Source of the DNA: Leptospira johnsonii
GTDB lineage: Bacteria; Spirochaetota; Leptospiria; Leptospirales; Leptospiraceae
Reading direction: 5' to 3'
Length of the DNA: 64,000 bases
Assembly: GCF_003112675.1 (NCBI RefSeq)
Contig: NZ_BFAY01000011.1
Location: 1,240,001 to 1,304,000 of the forward strand
Shown: positions 1 through 8,099 of the stretch, in pieces
Layout: each line of letters starts with the position of its first letter
Numbering within the stretch: position 1 is the first letter of the stretch
Position numbers and translations under genes: made by a program
The notes under the pieces: generated by a model
What the model was told of the DNA's origin: nothing
The model's input: only the letters and a program-made list of their open reading frames with translations
The model's database searches: none

Positions 1-2
1 TT

Positions 3-95
3 TCCTTTGGAGATTCTATCAATGCTTGGAGGATCTTCTTTCTTTCTACTTTGATATTGTCCGTGATCGGATTGAAATTTTTAGGTGGAGACTAA
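3..95 (+). CDS. C-terminal fragment of a SugE/Gdx-like small multidrug resistance transporter
   Basis: Only the last 30 codons are present; the gene enters from the left edge and stops with TAA at 93-95. The tail reads GDSINAWR, a hydrophobic helix, then IGLKFLGGD. SugE-type SMR proteins close their fourth membrane helix with a very similar GES..R...GIIGLKL pattern (family knowledge). The protein would act as a four-helix inner-membrane exporter of guanidinium or quaternary ammonium compounds. It converges on the glycosyltransferase operon with only 3 nt between the two stop codons. The call rests on a short tail, so the substrate cannot be assigned. Confidence 0.6.
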   Translation, partial: SFGDSINAWRIFFLSTLILSVIGLKFLGGD

Positions 96-98
96 AGC

Positions 99-1394
99 TT
101 ATTCTGAGTATCTTCTTCTGATACATCTCTCTACTATATGGGCGATCTTTTTTTCCACTATATCAGGATTGAAGTTTGCCTGAACGTATCTTTTACCATT
201 CAGCCCCATTTCTTCTCTTTCTCTTTCGTGATTTACTAAATATTCTGCGACTGCGCAAAAGCTGTCTAAGTCGGAATAGTATAAACCACCGTTACTTCTT
301 AGACAATGTCCTCTTAGAACGTCCGATCTTCCGTTGACTAAAACTGCTTTTTTACGGATCCAAGCTTCCATGATAATTATGGAAAAACTTTCCATAGGAG
401 AAGGATTTATGAGTATATCTGAAGAGCGGATGATCTCGTCTTTAGCTTCTTCGCTTACAAAACCTAAGGGAGATACATGAGGAAATTTTGATATTCTTTG
501 TAGAAGTTTGGAATCTCCTCTTCCTGCCAAAAGTAATTTGTCGTTTCTGCCGCTTCTTTTCTGCCATTCGGAAAAGTATTGTGCCATCTCCAGCACTCCT
601 TTTCCTTCGTCTATCCTTCCTACGTACAAGAACTGAAAGGAGTCCTGAGGATTTTTTCTCTCTGAAGTTTTTTTCTCAGTCTCTTCCGGAATTGCCAAAT
701 GCATTCCGATCACATTTCCAAGACTTGGTTCGTATCCGTACAATTTATGAAAAAGAGCTTTTTCCTCTAGGGTATTAAAACAATAAGCTGAGTCGTCTTT
801 GAAAAGCTTAGAATATACGGATAATTTTGCAGGCGGTTCGTCGTGTAATGTTGGAATTACAACAGATTTTTTTGCTACCAATGGAAGCCCGTAAACCATG
901 GGATAATACAGATAAGAAACGAATACGAAAACGTCGTAATCTCTTTCGTTGGTCTCAATGTATTGGATTAGATCAGGACAATAAGGGCCTTGCATATCTA
1001 CCCAGATCCTTTCCTTTTCTTCTTGGGATCCGACACTTTTTCCCGAGTCGGAATTTCGAAACAGTTTGTCCGAAAATCTATTAAACTTAGAGATATTCCT
1101 TTCTTTATCTACGGAGAATCTGAGGACTCTTATCCGATTCCCTGGTTCTGGTTCGATCCATTCTCTACTTACCTTCTTCTCCAGATCTTTTCCCAGAAGT
1201 ACTGGCTCTAAGTCTTTAATCGGGATCTGGTTTTTCCAAGTGATATAATCCAACGAGCGGCTCGCAAGAACTGTTACCTCGTAAAACTTGGACAATATTA
1301 GAGTATATTGATAGATGAGTTTCTCGGAGCCACCTGAAATATGATCCGAAAAAATAGGAGTAACAACGGCTAATCTTCTACGAGAGTCTAGCAA
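99..1394 (-). CDS. Glycosyltransferase family 4 (GT-B fold)
   Basis: A 431-residue cytoplasmic glycosyltransferase likely to add a sugar to a surface polysaccharide or lipopolysaccharide precursor. The N-terminal half has a GGSEK-like glycine loop near residue 21. The C-terminal half has the donor-domain strand FLYVGRIDEGKG (about residues 255-266) and the GT4 E-x7-E motif at Glu335 and Glu343. It is the last gene of a four-gene minus-strand operon and overlaps its upstream neighbour by 17 nt, so it is probably translationally coupled. Donor sugar and linkage cannot be read from the sequence. Confidence 0.85.
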   Translation of the reverse strand: MLDSRRRLAVVTPIFSDHISGGSEKLIYQYTLILSKFYEVTVLASRSLDYITWKNQIPIKDLEPVLLGKDLEKKVSREWIEPEPGNRIRVLRFSVDKERNISKFNRFSDKLFRNSDSGKSVGSQEEKERIWVDMQGPYCPDLIQYIETNERDYDVFVFVSYLYYPMVYGLPLVAKKSVVIPTLHDEPPAKLSVYSKLFKDDSAYCFNTLEEKALFHKLYGYEPSLGNVIGMHLAIPEETEKKTSERKNPQDSFQFLYVGRIDEGKGVLEMAQYFSEWQKRSGRNDKLLLAGRGDSKLLQRISKFPHVSPLGFVSEEAKDEIIRSSDILINPSPMESFSIIIMEAWIRKKAVLVNGRSDVLRGHCLRSNGGLYYSDLDSFCAVAEYLVNHEREREEMGLNGKRYVQANFNPDIVEKKIAHIVERCIRRRYSE

Positions 1395-2451
1395 GGACAG
1401 GCCTCAATACAGTTTCTGCGTTGATTTGGGAAAAGGAAGAAAGTCGTTTTTGTTGGGTTTCCAGGATCAGATCTTTCCAATTTCGATCCGTCACCATTTT
1501 ATGAGCAAGCTCCACGATCACATCCATTCTCTTTTCTTTAAATAAGATCCCTGCACCGGAAAGAGTTTCTCCTACCGCGCCGCCGTCGAATGCAAGGATC
1601 GGGATATTATGCACCATCGCTTCCAATAACGGAACACAAAATCCTTCATGTTCGCTCATAGATAGGAAAAGATCGCAGTTTAGATACATGGATTTTAATT
1701 CTTCGTCGGATAAAAAATCGGTGATGATCACATTCTTTCTCAACTTATAAAAATCGAGCATACGTTCCAATTCTTCCCTGTATAGATACAACTCTTTCGA
1801 ACTGAATCCAACCATAAAAAGTTGGAACTCGGGGCCATAAGCTTTTAGATAATGGAATGCGAATCTGATGAGATCATCCTGTTTTTTGTTGGGAGCAATT
1901 CTTCCTACAAATAAGAAGCGTGGAATATTGGGTCTATTCTTTGGAAAATTTTCCTTAAGAGTTTGTCTACCTTGAGGAAGTTGGTAGGTGATCGGAAGAA
2001 CATCCACATCTTCAAAACCCAATCCTAACAGTTCTGATTTATTGTATTCCGAAACTGCAAATACCTTATCGAATTTGTTTCTTAAAGATTCTAATTCTTC
2101 TCTTCCTTTGCGGAGAAGGTAAGTAAGTTTCAGATCGTATTTTTCAAAAAAATGACCAGGTGTTACATTATGGTATATTAGAATTTTAGAATTCTTGGGC
2201 TTTAATACCGTTTCTAAAACATCCGAATGAATAGAATGATGATATACCAGTATATCTTTGCCGTTAGAAGAATATGCCTTATACTTTTTCACCAAAGTAT
2301 CCGTTCCGGGACCGGTATTCTCCGCATAAATTTCGGAAGAATATCCTATTTTTTTGAAAACAGACTTTAAGGAATTCATCTCGTTTGAAATTGCATCCCC
2401 CAAATTAAAACCGGCAGCGAATTGATGAACTCCTCTTCTTCTGAAGATCAT
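1378..2451 (-). CDS. Glycosyltransferase family 4 (GT-B fold)
   Basis: A 357-residue GT4 enzyme. It shows a FLFVGRIAPNKKQ donor-domain strand, the SEHEGF motif, and E-x7-E at Glu269 and Glu277, followed by a nucleotide-sugar loop with GAVGETL. It resembles the next gene upstream closely enough around SEHEGF..PL.EA and AV.ETL..AG.LF to suggest an old tandem duplication. The start overlaps the stop of the upstream gene by 4 nt (ATGA), implying translational coupling. It probably extends a surface glycan in the cytoplasm; acceptor and donor are unknown. Confidence 0.85.
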   Translation of the reverse strand: MIFRRRGVHQFAAGFNLGDAISNEMNSLKSVFKKIGYSSEIYAENTGPGTDTLVKKYKAYSSNGKDILVYHHSIHSDVLETVLKPKNSKILIYHNVTPGHFFEKYDLKLTYLLRKGREELESLRNKFDKVFAVSEYNKSELLGLGFEDVDVLPITYQLPQGRQTLKENFPKNRPNIPRFLFVGRIAPNKKQDDLIRFAFHYLKAYGPEFQLFMVGFSSKELYLYREELERMLDFYKLRKNVIITDFLSDEELKSMYLNCDLFLSMSEHEGFCVPLLEAMVHNIPILAFDGGAVGETLSGAGILFKEKRMDVIVELAHKMVTDRNWKDLILETQQKRLSSFSQINAETVLRPVLARLS

Positions 2452-3548
2452 GAGGTAGCCGCTTCTTTAAATGTGAATATCTGTTTTAAAACTCTTCCGT
2501 AAGGCATGGAATCGTAATCCATACAAACTTCTCTCCTTTTAGAAGAAGCATGTGGGCCATCTACGGGACGAGGGGAAGATTGGGATTCTAATATAAAATG
2601 GATCCACTCTGCTAATTTTTCCAGACTGTTCAGATCCTTTTTTCGGAAAAGATATCCCGCATCTTTTAATGTTTCCGGAACGGCAGTGCAAGCGTATGCA
2701 AAAACTGGAATATCATAACTCAATGCTTCCACAAGAGGGATCCCGAAACCTTCGTGTTCACTCATGCTGATATAGGCGTCCATTTCCTCCCAAAATCTCG
2801 GTAGCTCGGAGTCTTGGACCCCCATCCTGAATTGAATGTTTCCTCCGATACCAAGTTCTCTGGCCATATGCTTTAAGTTCGTAAAGTAATCTTCGAAAAT
2901 ACTAGGAACATTCCCGATCAGTAAGATCCTATATTTAGGTTCTATTCTTTTCAGAAAATAAGAAAGAAATAGAATATCTTCTATCTTTTTGCTCGGGACC
3001 AATCTTCCCACATAGCCAAGAGTGTAGCCGTTCTTACGGTTTCGTTTCTCTCCCTTCCATCCGTACTTTCTAACAATTGGAAGAACGCTGGAATTTACTA
3101 TATTCAGGTCTTCCAAATTGGAGGCACTATATTTGGAGCTGGGAAGAAAGCGTTCCGTTGATCTTTTAAGTTTATGTAATTCTAATATGGATTTCTTATA
3201 ATCTAATTCGAAACTTCTGAATATATCCTGAGAAACGAAAGGTTTAAAAAACTTAGGAGGAGTGATGTTCTGATAACGAACGAATTTTCTGCCCGGAAAA
3301 GAAAGAAAAGAATCTATAGGATAGCCCGAACCTCCGTATTCCAAAATATGCATGGAATTGGATGACAGAACATTCTCGTTACGGAGTTCTTCTGTTTGTA
3401 AGGTTTTAATTGAGCCGTCGCTTAGATCGGTTTGGCATACGATCTCGGTTTTGATCCCGGAAGAATTTAAAACTTCTCTTAAACCTTTGATATCGTTCCC
3501 GATCCCGTCCTTATCTCTAAATTCGGAAATATGGAGATAAGCGTTCAT
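2448..3548 (-). CDS. Glycosyltransferase family 4 (GT-B fold)
   Basis: A 366-residue GT4 enzyme with a YVGRLVPSKK donor-domain strand, SEHEGFGIPLVEA containing E-x7-E (Glu266, Glu274), and an AVPETLKDAGYLF nucleotide-sugar-binding loop. It lies second in the minus-strand polysaccharide operon. It overlaps the upstream methyltransferase-like gene by 4 nt and the downstream glycosyltransferase by 4 nt. The N-terminal acceptor domain differs from its paralogue, which fits two related enzymes acting at successive steps. The specific linkage cannot be inferred. Confidence 0.85.
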   Translation of the reverse strand: MNAYLHISEFRDKDGIGNDIKGLREVLNSSGIKTEIVCQTDLSDGSIKTLQTEELRNENVLSSNSMHILEYGGSGYPIDSFLSFPGRKFVRYQNITPPKFFKPFVSQDIFRSFELDYKKSILELHKLKRSTERFLPSSKYSASNLEDLNIVNSSVLPIVRKYGWKGEKRNRKNGYTLGYVGRLVPSKKIEDILFLSYFLKRIEPKYRILLIGNVPSIFEDYFTNLKHMARELGIGGNIQFRMGVQDSELPRFWEEMDAYISMSEHEGFGIPLVEALSYDIPVFAYACTAVPETLKDAGYLFRKKDLNSLEKLAEWIHFILESQSSPRPVDGPHASSKRREVCMDYDSMPYGRVLKQIFTFKEAATS

Positions 3549-4549
3549 TTTCTAAAACTAAATACCGAGAAACCGTCTCCAGCCTTGGTATCCACTATAT
3601 TCTTAAAACCTAATTTTTGTAAGAACTCTCTGAATCCGGATTCGCTGATTTGAGTCAGAAGGATCGGCTGAAAAGGAGAGACCATTCTATTCGAATAATT
3701 GGAATATCTAAATATGAACTCTGTCCCGCTGGAAGTTTTAGAAGCTAGGGTTTTGAAAAGTTTTTCCAAAACCCAATTCGGCAAAAGGCATAGATTTGCG
3801 TTGGAAATAATTTTAGAAGGAAGAGGAGACTCAGGAAGAACTTCCTCAAAAGAAAGAAGAGATACTGAATTGGTAATATGTTCTTTTATATAAGAATATT
3901 GTGACTTATTCCAAGTCACTGCTTTGAATTCTATCTGCGCTTTTAAAAGTTGTTTTAGGAATTTTCCCCATTCAGGATTGATCGCAAGAACTGAATCTCC
4001 AGGGTTCAATCTGGAAAGAATAAGAGTTTCACTTTCTTCTAAGGTTTCTTCCTCGTAGAGAAATTCATTGGACCATACGAATTCAGGGCTGATCTCTTTT
4101 TTAAGACTATAATTCAGTTCTACAAACTCGTTGTAGAACTTTTCGAATTTGCGTTTTAGTTTTTCATGATCTCCTCTCAAGAGTATCAATTCATTCAAAA
4201 CGCTGTAAAATGCGCGAGTCCTGTTCTCTGAAAGTTTCTTATCTAAGAAAGCATATAGCTCGATCAGTTTGATAAACAGCCAACGGATCGGGCCGCGGAT
4301 GTACTTGAACTTTGGATTTGTGAACTTAGGAGGGGAGATCCCTTTTTCGAATAAGTGAGCCGTTTCCGCAGCATCGAATTCCCTGTATCCTTCAGGGGAT
4401 TGTGGAGAAAATTTCCAGCGAGAAAGTCTTTCCAATTCTTCTTTGGAAACTGGCCTTCTGGCAAGCCTGGACTCTATTTCTTCCATGAGCTCGCGGACAT
4501 TGACAGAGCTGTCCTTGATTTCTATAATGTCTGAAGATCTTTCTTCCAT
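3545..4549 (-). CDS. Methyltransferase-like protein of the polysaccharide operon
   Basis: A 334-residue soluble protein and first gene of the operon. The first ~150 residues are charged and helical. From about residue 190 it shows a Rossmann-type pattern: GDSVLAINPEWGKFLKQL resembles SAM-binding motif I, followed by strands FKAVTW and NLCLLPNWVLEKL and a C-terminal strand-helix-strand. Motif I lacks the usual GxGxG glycines, so the protein may be a degenerate or non-catalytic methyltransferase. Context points to glycan modification or chain-length control. It has no signal peptide or membrane helix. The function is inferred, not shown. Confidence 0.5.
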   Translation of the reverse strand: MEERSSDIIEIKDSSVNVRELMEEIESRLARRPVSKEELERLSRWKFSPQSPEGYREFDAAETAHLFEKGISPPKFTNPKFKYIRGPIRWLFIKLIELYAFLDKKLSENRTRAFYSVLNELILLRGDHEKLKRKFEKFYNEFVELNYSLKKEISPEFVWSNEFLYEEETLEESETLILSRLNPGDSVLAINPEWGKFLKQLLKAQIEFKAVTWNKSQYSYIKEHITNSVSLLSFEEVLPESPLPSKIISNANLCLLPNWVLEKLFKTLASKTSSGTEFIFRYSNYSNRMVSPFQPILLTQISESGFREFLQKLGFKNIVDTKAGDGFSVFSFRK

Positions 4550-4568
4550 GGGAGCCCGGACTTTTATT

Positions 4569-4601
4569 CGATTGTTTTTTTCTTATTCGACAAAACAATC
4601 G
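4569..4601. promoter_or_regulatory. Inverted repeat in the divergent polysaccharide promoter region
   Basis: Perfect 10-bp arms CGATTGTTTT (4569-4578) and AAAACAATCG (4592-4601) with a 13-nt spacer. They sit in the 81-nt gap between the divergent glycosyltransferase operon and the rmd-like gene. This position suits an operator shared by both promoters. A hairpin in either leader is an alternative. No partner regulator is visible nearby. Confidence 0.45.
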
Positions 4602-4630
4602 TATTTTTACTTCTATTTATCATAACAAAC

Positions 4631-5575
4631 ATGAAATACTTGGTCACAGGAGCGGAAGGTTTTGTAGGATCTTATCTGGTCCGAGAAATTACACAAGGTT
4701 CCGAGTCCGAACTTTTGGGCCTGGGCGTGAATCCCAAAAATACCGAGTTTCCATTTCCCTATAAGGTTTGCGATATCCGGGATATCCAATCACTCCAACA
4801 AGTATTCGAGTCCTATTCACCGGATGTACTATTCCATTTAGCAGGACAAACATTCGTTCCAAGATCCATCGAAAATCCTGAGGAAACATTACTTATCAAT
4901 GTGGCTGGCACATTGAATATTTTAGAATGTTTTAAACGCTCCGGTAAAAAAGTAAAACTGGTATATGTATCTTCTTCCGAAGTGTATGGAAATCTAAGGG
5001 AAGAAGAACTTCCTGTTTCAGAAAACCTTCTTCCAAGTCCTGTGAATCCTTATGCTTCTTCTAAGCTTGCCGCGGAAACTTATTGCCTTCAATATTCTCG
5101 TTCTTATCAAAATATAGAAACAGTGATCGCAAGGCCTTTCAATCATATAGGTATTGGTCAAAATCCGAACTTCGTAGTCCCAAATTTCTGCAAGCAAGTA
5201 TTGGAAAATATTTCCAAAAACGTTTCTTCCGAAATTTTAGTCGGAGATCTAACTCCTACTCGTGACTTCTTACATGTAAGAGATGTGGTCAAAGCTTATA
5301 TCCTTTTAGCAAACAAAGGGTTGAGCGGAGAAGTTTATAATATATGTTCCGGGACTGAAACTTCGATCTCTCAGGTCTTGGAATGGATCTTAGAATTTGC
5401 AGATTCTAATTTAGTTTCCAAACAAGATCCGACGAGATTGAGACCTGCAGAAATGAAAAGATCCTTGGGAAATAATTCCAAACTGCGATCTTTAGGATGG
5501 ACTCCCGGAATTTCAGTAAAAGATGCTGTCCGGGAAATTTTCGAACATATTCGAAAAACAGAATATTCTTCTTAG
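4631..5575 (+). CDS. rmd: NAD-dependent epimerase/dehydratase, GDP-6-deoxy-D-mannose reductase type
   Basis: A 314-residue extended short-chain dehydrogenase. TGAEGFVGSYL near the N-terminus is the GxxGxxG nucleotide-binding loop, SSSEVYG carries the catalytic Ser, and Tyr141-x-x-x-Lys145 is the catalytic pair. The stretches RPFNHIG and RDFLHVRDVVKAY are typical of Rmd, which reduces GDP-4-keto-6-deoxy-mannose to GDP-D-rhamnose (family knowledge). It is transcribed divergently from the glycosyltransferase operon and probably supplies an activated deoxyhexose to it. Its stop overlaps the convergent sanA-like gene by 4 nt. A related UDP-sugar epimerase or reductase is the alternative. Confidence 0.75.
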   Translation: MKYLVTGAEGFVGSYLVREITQGSESELLGLGVNPKNTEFPFPYKVCDIRDIQSLQQVFESYSPDVLFHLAGQTFVPRSIENPEETLLINVAGTLNILECFKRSGKKVKLVYVSSSEVYGNLREEELPVSENLLPSPVNPYASSKLAAETYCLQYSRSYQNIETVIARPFNHIGIGQNPNFVVPNFCKQVLENISKNVSSEILVGDLTPTRDFLHVRDVVKAYILLANKGLSGEVYNICSGTETSISQVLEWILEFADSNLVSKQDPTRLRPAEMKRSLGNNSKLRSLGWTPGISVKDAVREIFEHIRKTEYSS

Positions 5576-6297
5576 ATTACTGAACCCTTCCAGGTTTTGA
5601 CCCCGCTTCCTTCGATTGGGAAAGGTTTACCCAAGTATTTGGGTGCAGTGTTTGCCAGGTTCATATCGATCCAAGCTAAGGTTCTTGCGAAAAATTCCCT
5701 GAACCTACTCGTAGGTCCACTGATATAGATCCTTCTATCGGATTCATAAGATTGTAGGTCCAATCCTATCTTTTTAGAAATGAATGCTGCTCTAGGCTGG
5801 TGAAATCTTTGGCTGACAAAGATCGCATCCTTGACTTGGAAAATTTCCTTTGCTCTTACTAATGTGTCCAAGGTCCTAAAGCCGGCATGGTCCACAAATA
5901 CATCCTTCTCATTTATCCCTCTTTCTAAAACATATAAGAGCATTGGCTTTACTTCGTTGTAATAGCTGGTTCCGTTATCACCTGAGAGAAGAATCTTCCT
6001 GACCTTCCCTTGTTTATAAAGTTCTATCGCGCAATCAAGACGGTCTTGCAAAACGGGAGAAGGAATTCCTTTGTAAACGGAAGCTCCCGGAACGATAGCC
6101 ACAGTTGCAGGTTTGAGAGAACGATAATTTCCAGCATGAGTACTTCTATTTTCGTAATCCCATTCGATAGAAAGATCTATGGAAGCAGGGATCCCAATAC
6201 AAATTGCAGCGGCGAGTAAAAGTGCAAGTCTCAGCCTTCCTTTAGAAAAGGCGCTGGGAGTTTTCTGGATTTCCTGGTTTTTTAGTCCAAAGTCCAT
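5572..6297 (-). CDS. SanA/YdcF-like DUF218 membrane-anchored protein
   Basis: A 241-residue protein with one N-terminal transmembrane segment (about residues 21-40) and a periplasmic DUF218 domain. Features are IVPGASVYKG, QDRLDCAIELYKQGKVRKILLSG, and later VSQRFHQPRA. SanA/ElyC/YdcF proteins affect envelope barrier function and vancomycin exclusion, or carrier-lipid and peptidoglycan homeostasis (family knowledge); the exact reaction is unclear. It is a single gene facing rmd, sharing a 4-nt convergent stop overlap, and is divergent from the ECF sigma module. Confidence 0.8.
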   Translation of the reverse strand: MDFGLKNQEIQKTPSAFSKGRLRLALLLAAAICIGIPASIDLSIEWDYENRSTHAGNYRSLKPATVAIVPGASVYKGIPSPVLQDRLDCAIELYKQGKVRKILLSGDNGTSYYNEVKPMLLYVLERGINEKDVFVDHAGFRTLDTLVRAKEIFQVKDAIFVSQRFHQPRAAFISKKIGLDLQSYESDRRIYISGPTSRFREFFARTLAWIDMNLANTAPKYLGKPFPIEGSGVKTWKGSVI

Positions 6298-6440
6298 ATT
6301 ACTTTAAGGGGAGAATACGCCAAGGAACCGCTTTCGGAAAAGGAATTTTCCCCAAAATTCGGGTTTTGTCGCAAATTATGTTCTCTTTAAAGGAGACCGG
6401 TTTTCTTTTTTTCTCGGACCAAAAATTTCGATCGATATTT

Positions 6441-6469
6441 GGAAACATGGCGGTTACCTTGGGGTCTTA
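6441..6469 (+). promoter_or_regulatory. Candidate ECF sigma promoter
   Basis: GGAAAC (6441-6446), 17 nt, then GTCTTA (6464-6469), just ahead of the Spy-like/ECF sigma operon. ECF promoters typically carry a -35 with an AAC core and a -10 near GTC (established knowledge). The site would let the sigma factor drive its own operon. If used, the leader before the ATG at 6484 would be under 10 nt, favouring the in-frame ATG at 6502. Confidence 0.4.
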
Positions 6470-6483
6470 GGATACACTAGGTT

Positions 6484-7062
6484 ATGAACCGAGTAAGACT
6501 CATGAATCTCCTGAATTCATTCGTCAGAGTTGCTCTGGCCGGTGTTTTCCTAACGCCGGCGTATCTTTTCTCAGAAGATACCAAAACTAGTTTCCATACT
6601 GCCAGACCTATTCGCACTGTCTCCTTCTATCGTAATGAAAGAGCGGCCGGAGTAGTATTCGGTGACCTTGATTCATTTAAAAATCGTTATATTCTTACAG
6701 ACACCCAACTAGAACGTATCGCTGAGCTGAACCGGAGATATAAAAGCGAGCATGAAAGATGGCTTCGCAGACTTTCTCCGAAACAAGTCGAACTCGAACT
6801 GACGCTCATGGATGAAAATCCAGACCTTGTTAAAGTTCGACTTCTCGTGAACGCGATTGCAAGGTATACATCCGAAATCCGGATGAACCAAATCGCGCAT
6901 CGGCTCGCGATCGAAAGGGTCTTAACCTCTGAGCAAAAAAAGAGGGGGAAGGAAAAGGAAATCGTTACCCTACCCGAGGAGCATAGGGAAGCTCCAGGGT
7001 TCCCCCTGAATCTGTTTGTTCCCGAGAGAATAATTTTGCCTGTGCCGGGCATCCTGAGATAA
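6484..7062 (+). CDS. Secreted Spy/CpxP-like helical protein upstream of an ECF sigma factor
   Basis: A 192-residue exported protein. An N-terminal hydrophobic segment (about residues 9-28) looks like a signal peptide. The middle is all-helical and charged: TDTQLERIAELNRRYKSEHE, then a Pro-Lys-Gln turn, and a second long helix ending in LTSEQKKRGKE. That layout recalls the LTxxQ helical-hairpin proteins of the Spy/CpxP/CnrX group, which sense periplasmic stress or metals. An in-frame ATG at 6502, preceded by a GAG-type ribosome-binding site, is a reasonable alternative start. The sigma gene follows after 10 nt, so it may be a periplasmic input to that sigma factor (inference). Confidence 0.55.
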   Translation: MNRVRLMNLLNSFVRVALAGVFLTPAYLFSEDTKTSFHTARPIRTVSFYRNERAAGVVFGDLDSFKNRYILTDTQLERIAELNRRYKSEHERWLRRLSPKQVELELTLMDENPDLVKVRLLVNAIARYTSEIRMNQIAHRLAIERVLTSEQKKRGKEKEIVTLPEEHREAPGFPLNLFVPERIILPVPGILR

Positions 7063-7072
7063 GGAAACTAAA

Positions 7073-7585
7073 ATGGACCAAAAAGAATTTGCCGGACTAA
7101 TAGACAGTACGAAACATATCGTACTCTCCGCGATCAAAAAGAATTTATACGAAGAGTTTTACGATACCATCGACGATGTTGTTCAAGAAACTTATATCCG
7201 TGCGTATAAAAGTTTAGCAGCCAATAAGTTCAGGGGAGAATCTTCTCATAGCACTTGGTTGTATACCATCGCAAGAAACGAATCCTTGAGAATGAACCAG
7301 AAGCGTATGCGCCAAGCAAACCTGGCGATGAAGTTGAAGGAAAAAGCTACTCAAGATTCCATTTTAAATCCAAGGGAAGAATATTCGGATTCCGGAATGG
7401 ACATCGAGTTACAGGATCTGATTTCCAATCTTCCTTGGAAATACAAGTCTGTGCTTGCTTTAGTTTCCGAAGGATACAAAGAGCAACAGATTGCGGAGAA
7501 ATTGGGAATTCCGGAAGGAACTGTGAAATCCCGATCCTTCCGAGGCAAACAAATGCTAAAGAAACTTTTTTTTCAAGAGACCTAG
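7073..7585 (+). CDS. RNA polymerase sigma factor, ECF family
   Basis: A 170-residue ECF sigma factor. Region 2 contains DDVVQETYIRAYKSL and the -10-binding STWLYTIARNE helix. Region 4 contains YKSVLALVSEGYKEQQIAEK followed by GIPEGTVKSRSFRGKQ, the helix-turn-helix that reads the -35 element. A clear AAGGA ribosome-binding site precedes the ATG. It is flanked by an exported Spy-like protein and a single-pass membrane protein, the usual arrangement of a sigma factor with its sensor or anti-sigma partner. The regulon is unknown; a possible self-activated promoter lies at 6441-6469. Confidence 0.9.
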   Translation: MDQKEFAGLIDSTKHIVLSAIKKNLYEEFYDTIDDVVQETYIRAYKSLAANKFRGESSHSTWLYTIARNESLRMNQKRMRQANLAMKLKEKATQDSILNPREEYSDSGMDIELQDLISNLPWKYKSVLALVSEGYKEQQIAEKLGIPEGTVKSRSFRGKQMLKKLFFQET

Positions 7586-7597
7586 AGAATATCTGCA

Positions 7598-7981
7598 ATG
7601 GAAGATAGAAACAGAGAAAAGTTAGACCAAGAAATTTTCCGTCGTTTAGAAAGTTACGAATGGAGCGATAATATTTCTGCAAAGATCATGAGAAGGCGTA
7701 AGATCGCTAGCTTTAAGCGATTTTTCATCTTCTCCTTTAGCGGACTTATCATCGTAGGTCTTGGTTTATCCTCCTTTTATTTTCAGCCTGAAGGAGAATC
7801 CGAGTCCGGTGATTGGCAGGTCTTAATAGAAGAACAGATCGAAGGAACCTTTGAGGAAGCCGAAACTAGTATGCAAACCCCTGATTTCAATCAGGAGGAT
7901 ACTAGTTCCTCTTCTACCTTACCTTCTTCTTCCTTAATGGATATGGACGCGTTGATCGAAACTTCTTTCGAGCGTAGATAG
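7598..7981 (+). CDS. Single-pass membrane protein, candidate anti-sigma factor
   Basis: A 127-residue protein 12 nt downstream of the ECF sigma gene. A charged N-terminal part of about 38 residues would face the cytoplasm, followed by one transmembrane helix (FFIFSFSGLIIVGLGLSSFY, about residues 42-61) and an acidic, Ser-rich periplasmic tail. This size and topology fit an anti-sigma factor, but no known anti-sigma motif (for example a zinc HxxxCxxC) is visible. The assignment rests on neighbourhood and topology only. Confidence 0.55.
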   Translation: MEDRNREKLDQEIFRRLESYEWSDNISAKIMRRRKIASFKRFFIFSFSGLIIVGLGLSSFYFQPEGESESGDWQVLIEEQIEGTFEEAETSMQTPDFNQEDTSSSSTLPSSSLMDMDALIETSFERR

Positions 7982-8045
7982 GTTTTCAAAAATAAATAGA
8001 AACTCGGCTTGCTAATATAGCGGTTGTTACATAGAATTGCGGCAA

Positions 8046-8069
8046 GGATTGGTTGGGTGAAACTAATCC
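8046..8069. promoter_or_regulatory. Imperfect inverted repeat upstream of the P450 gene
   Basis: GGATTGGTT (8046-8054), a 6-nt spacer, and AACTAATCC (8061-8069) form 9-bp arms with one mismatch, 30 nt before the TTG start of the cytochrome P450. Size and position suit a TetR-type operator. No regulator gene lies next to it, so it is a candidate only. Confidence 0.35.
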
Positions 8070-8099
8070 AAATGTCCTTCTTGGACTAGGAGTAAACTC

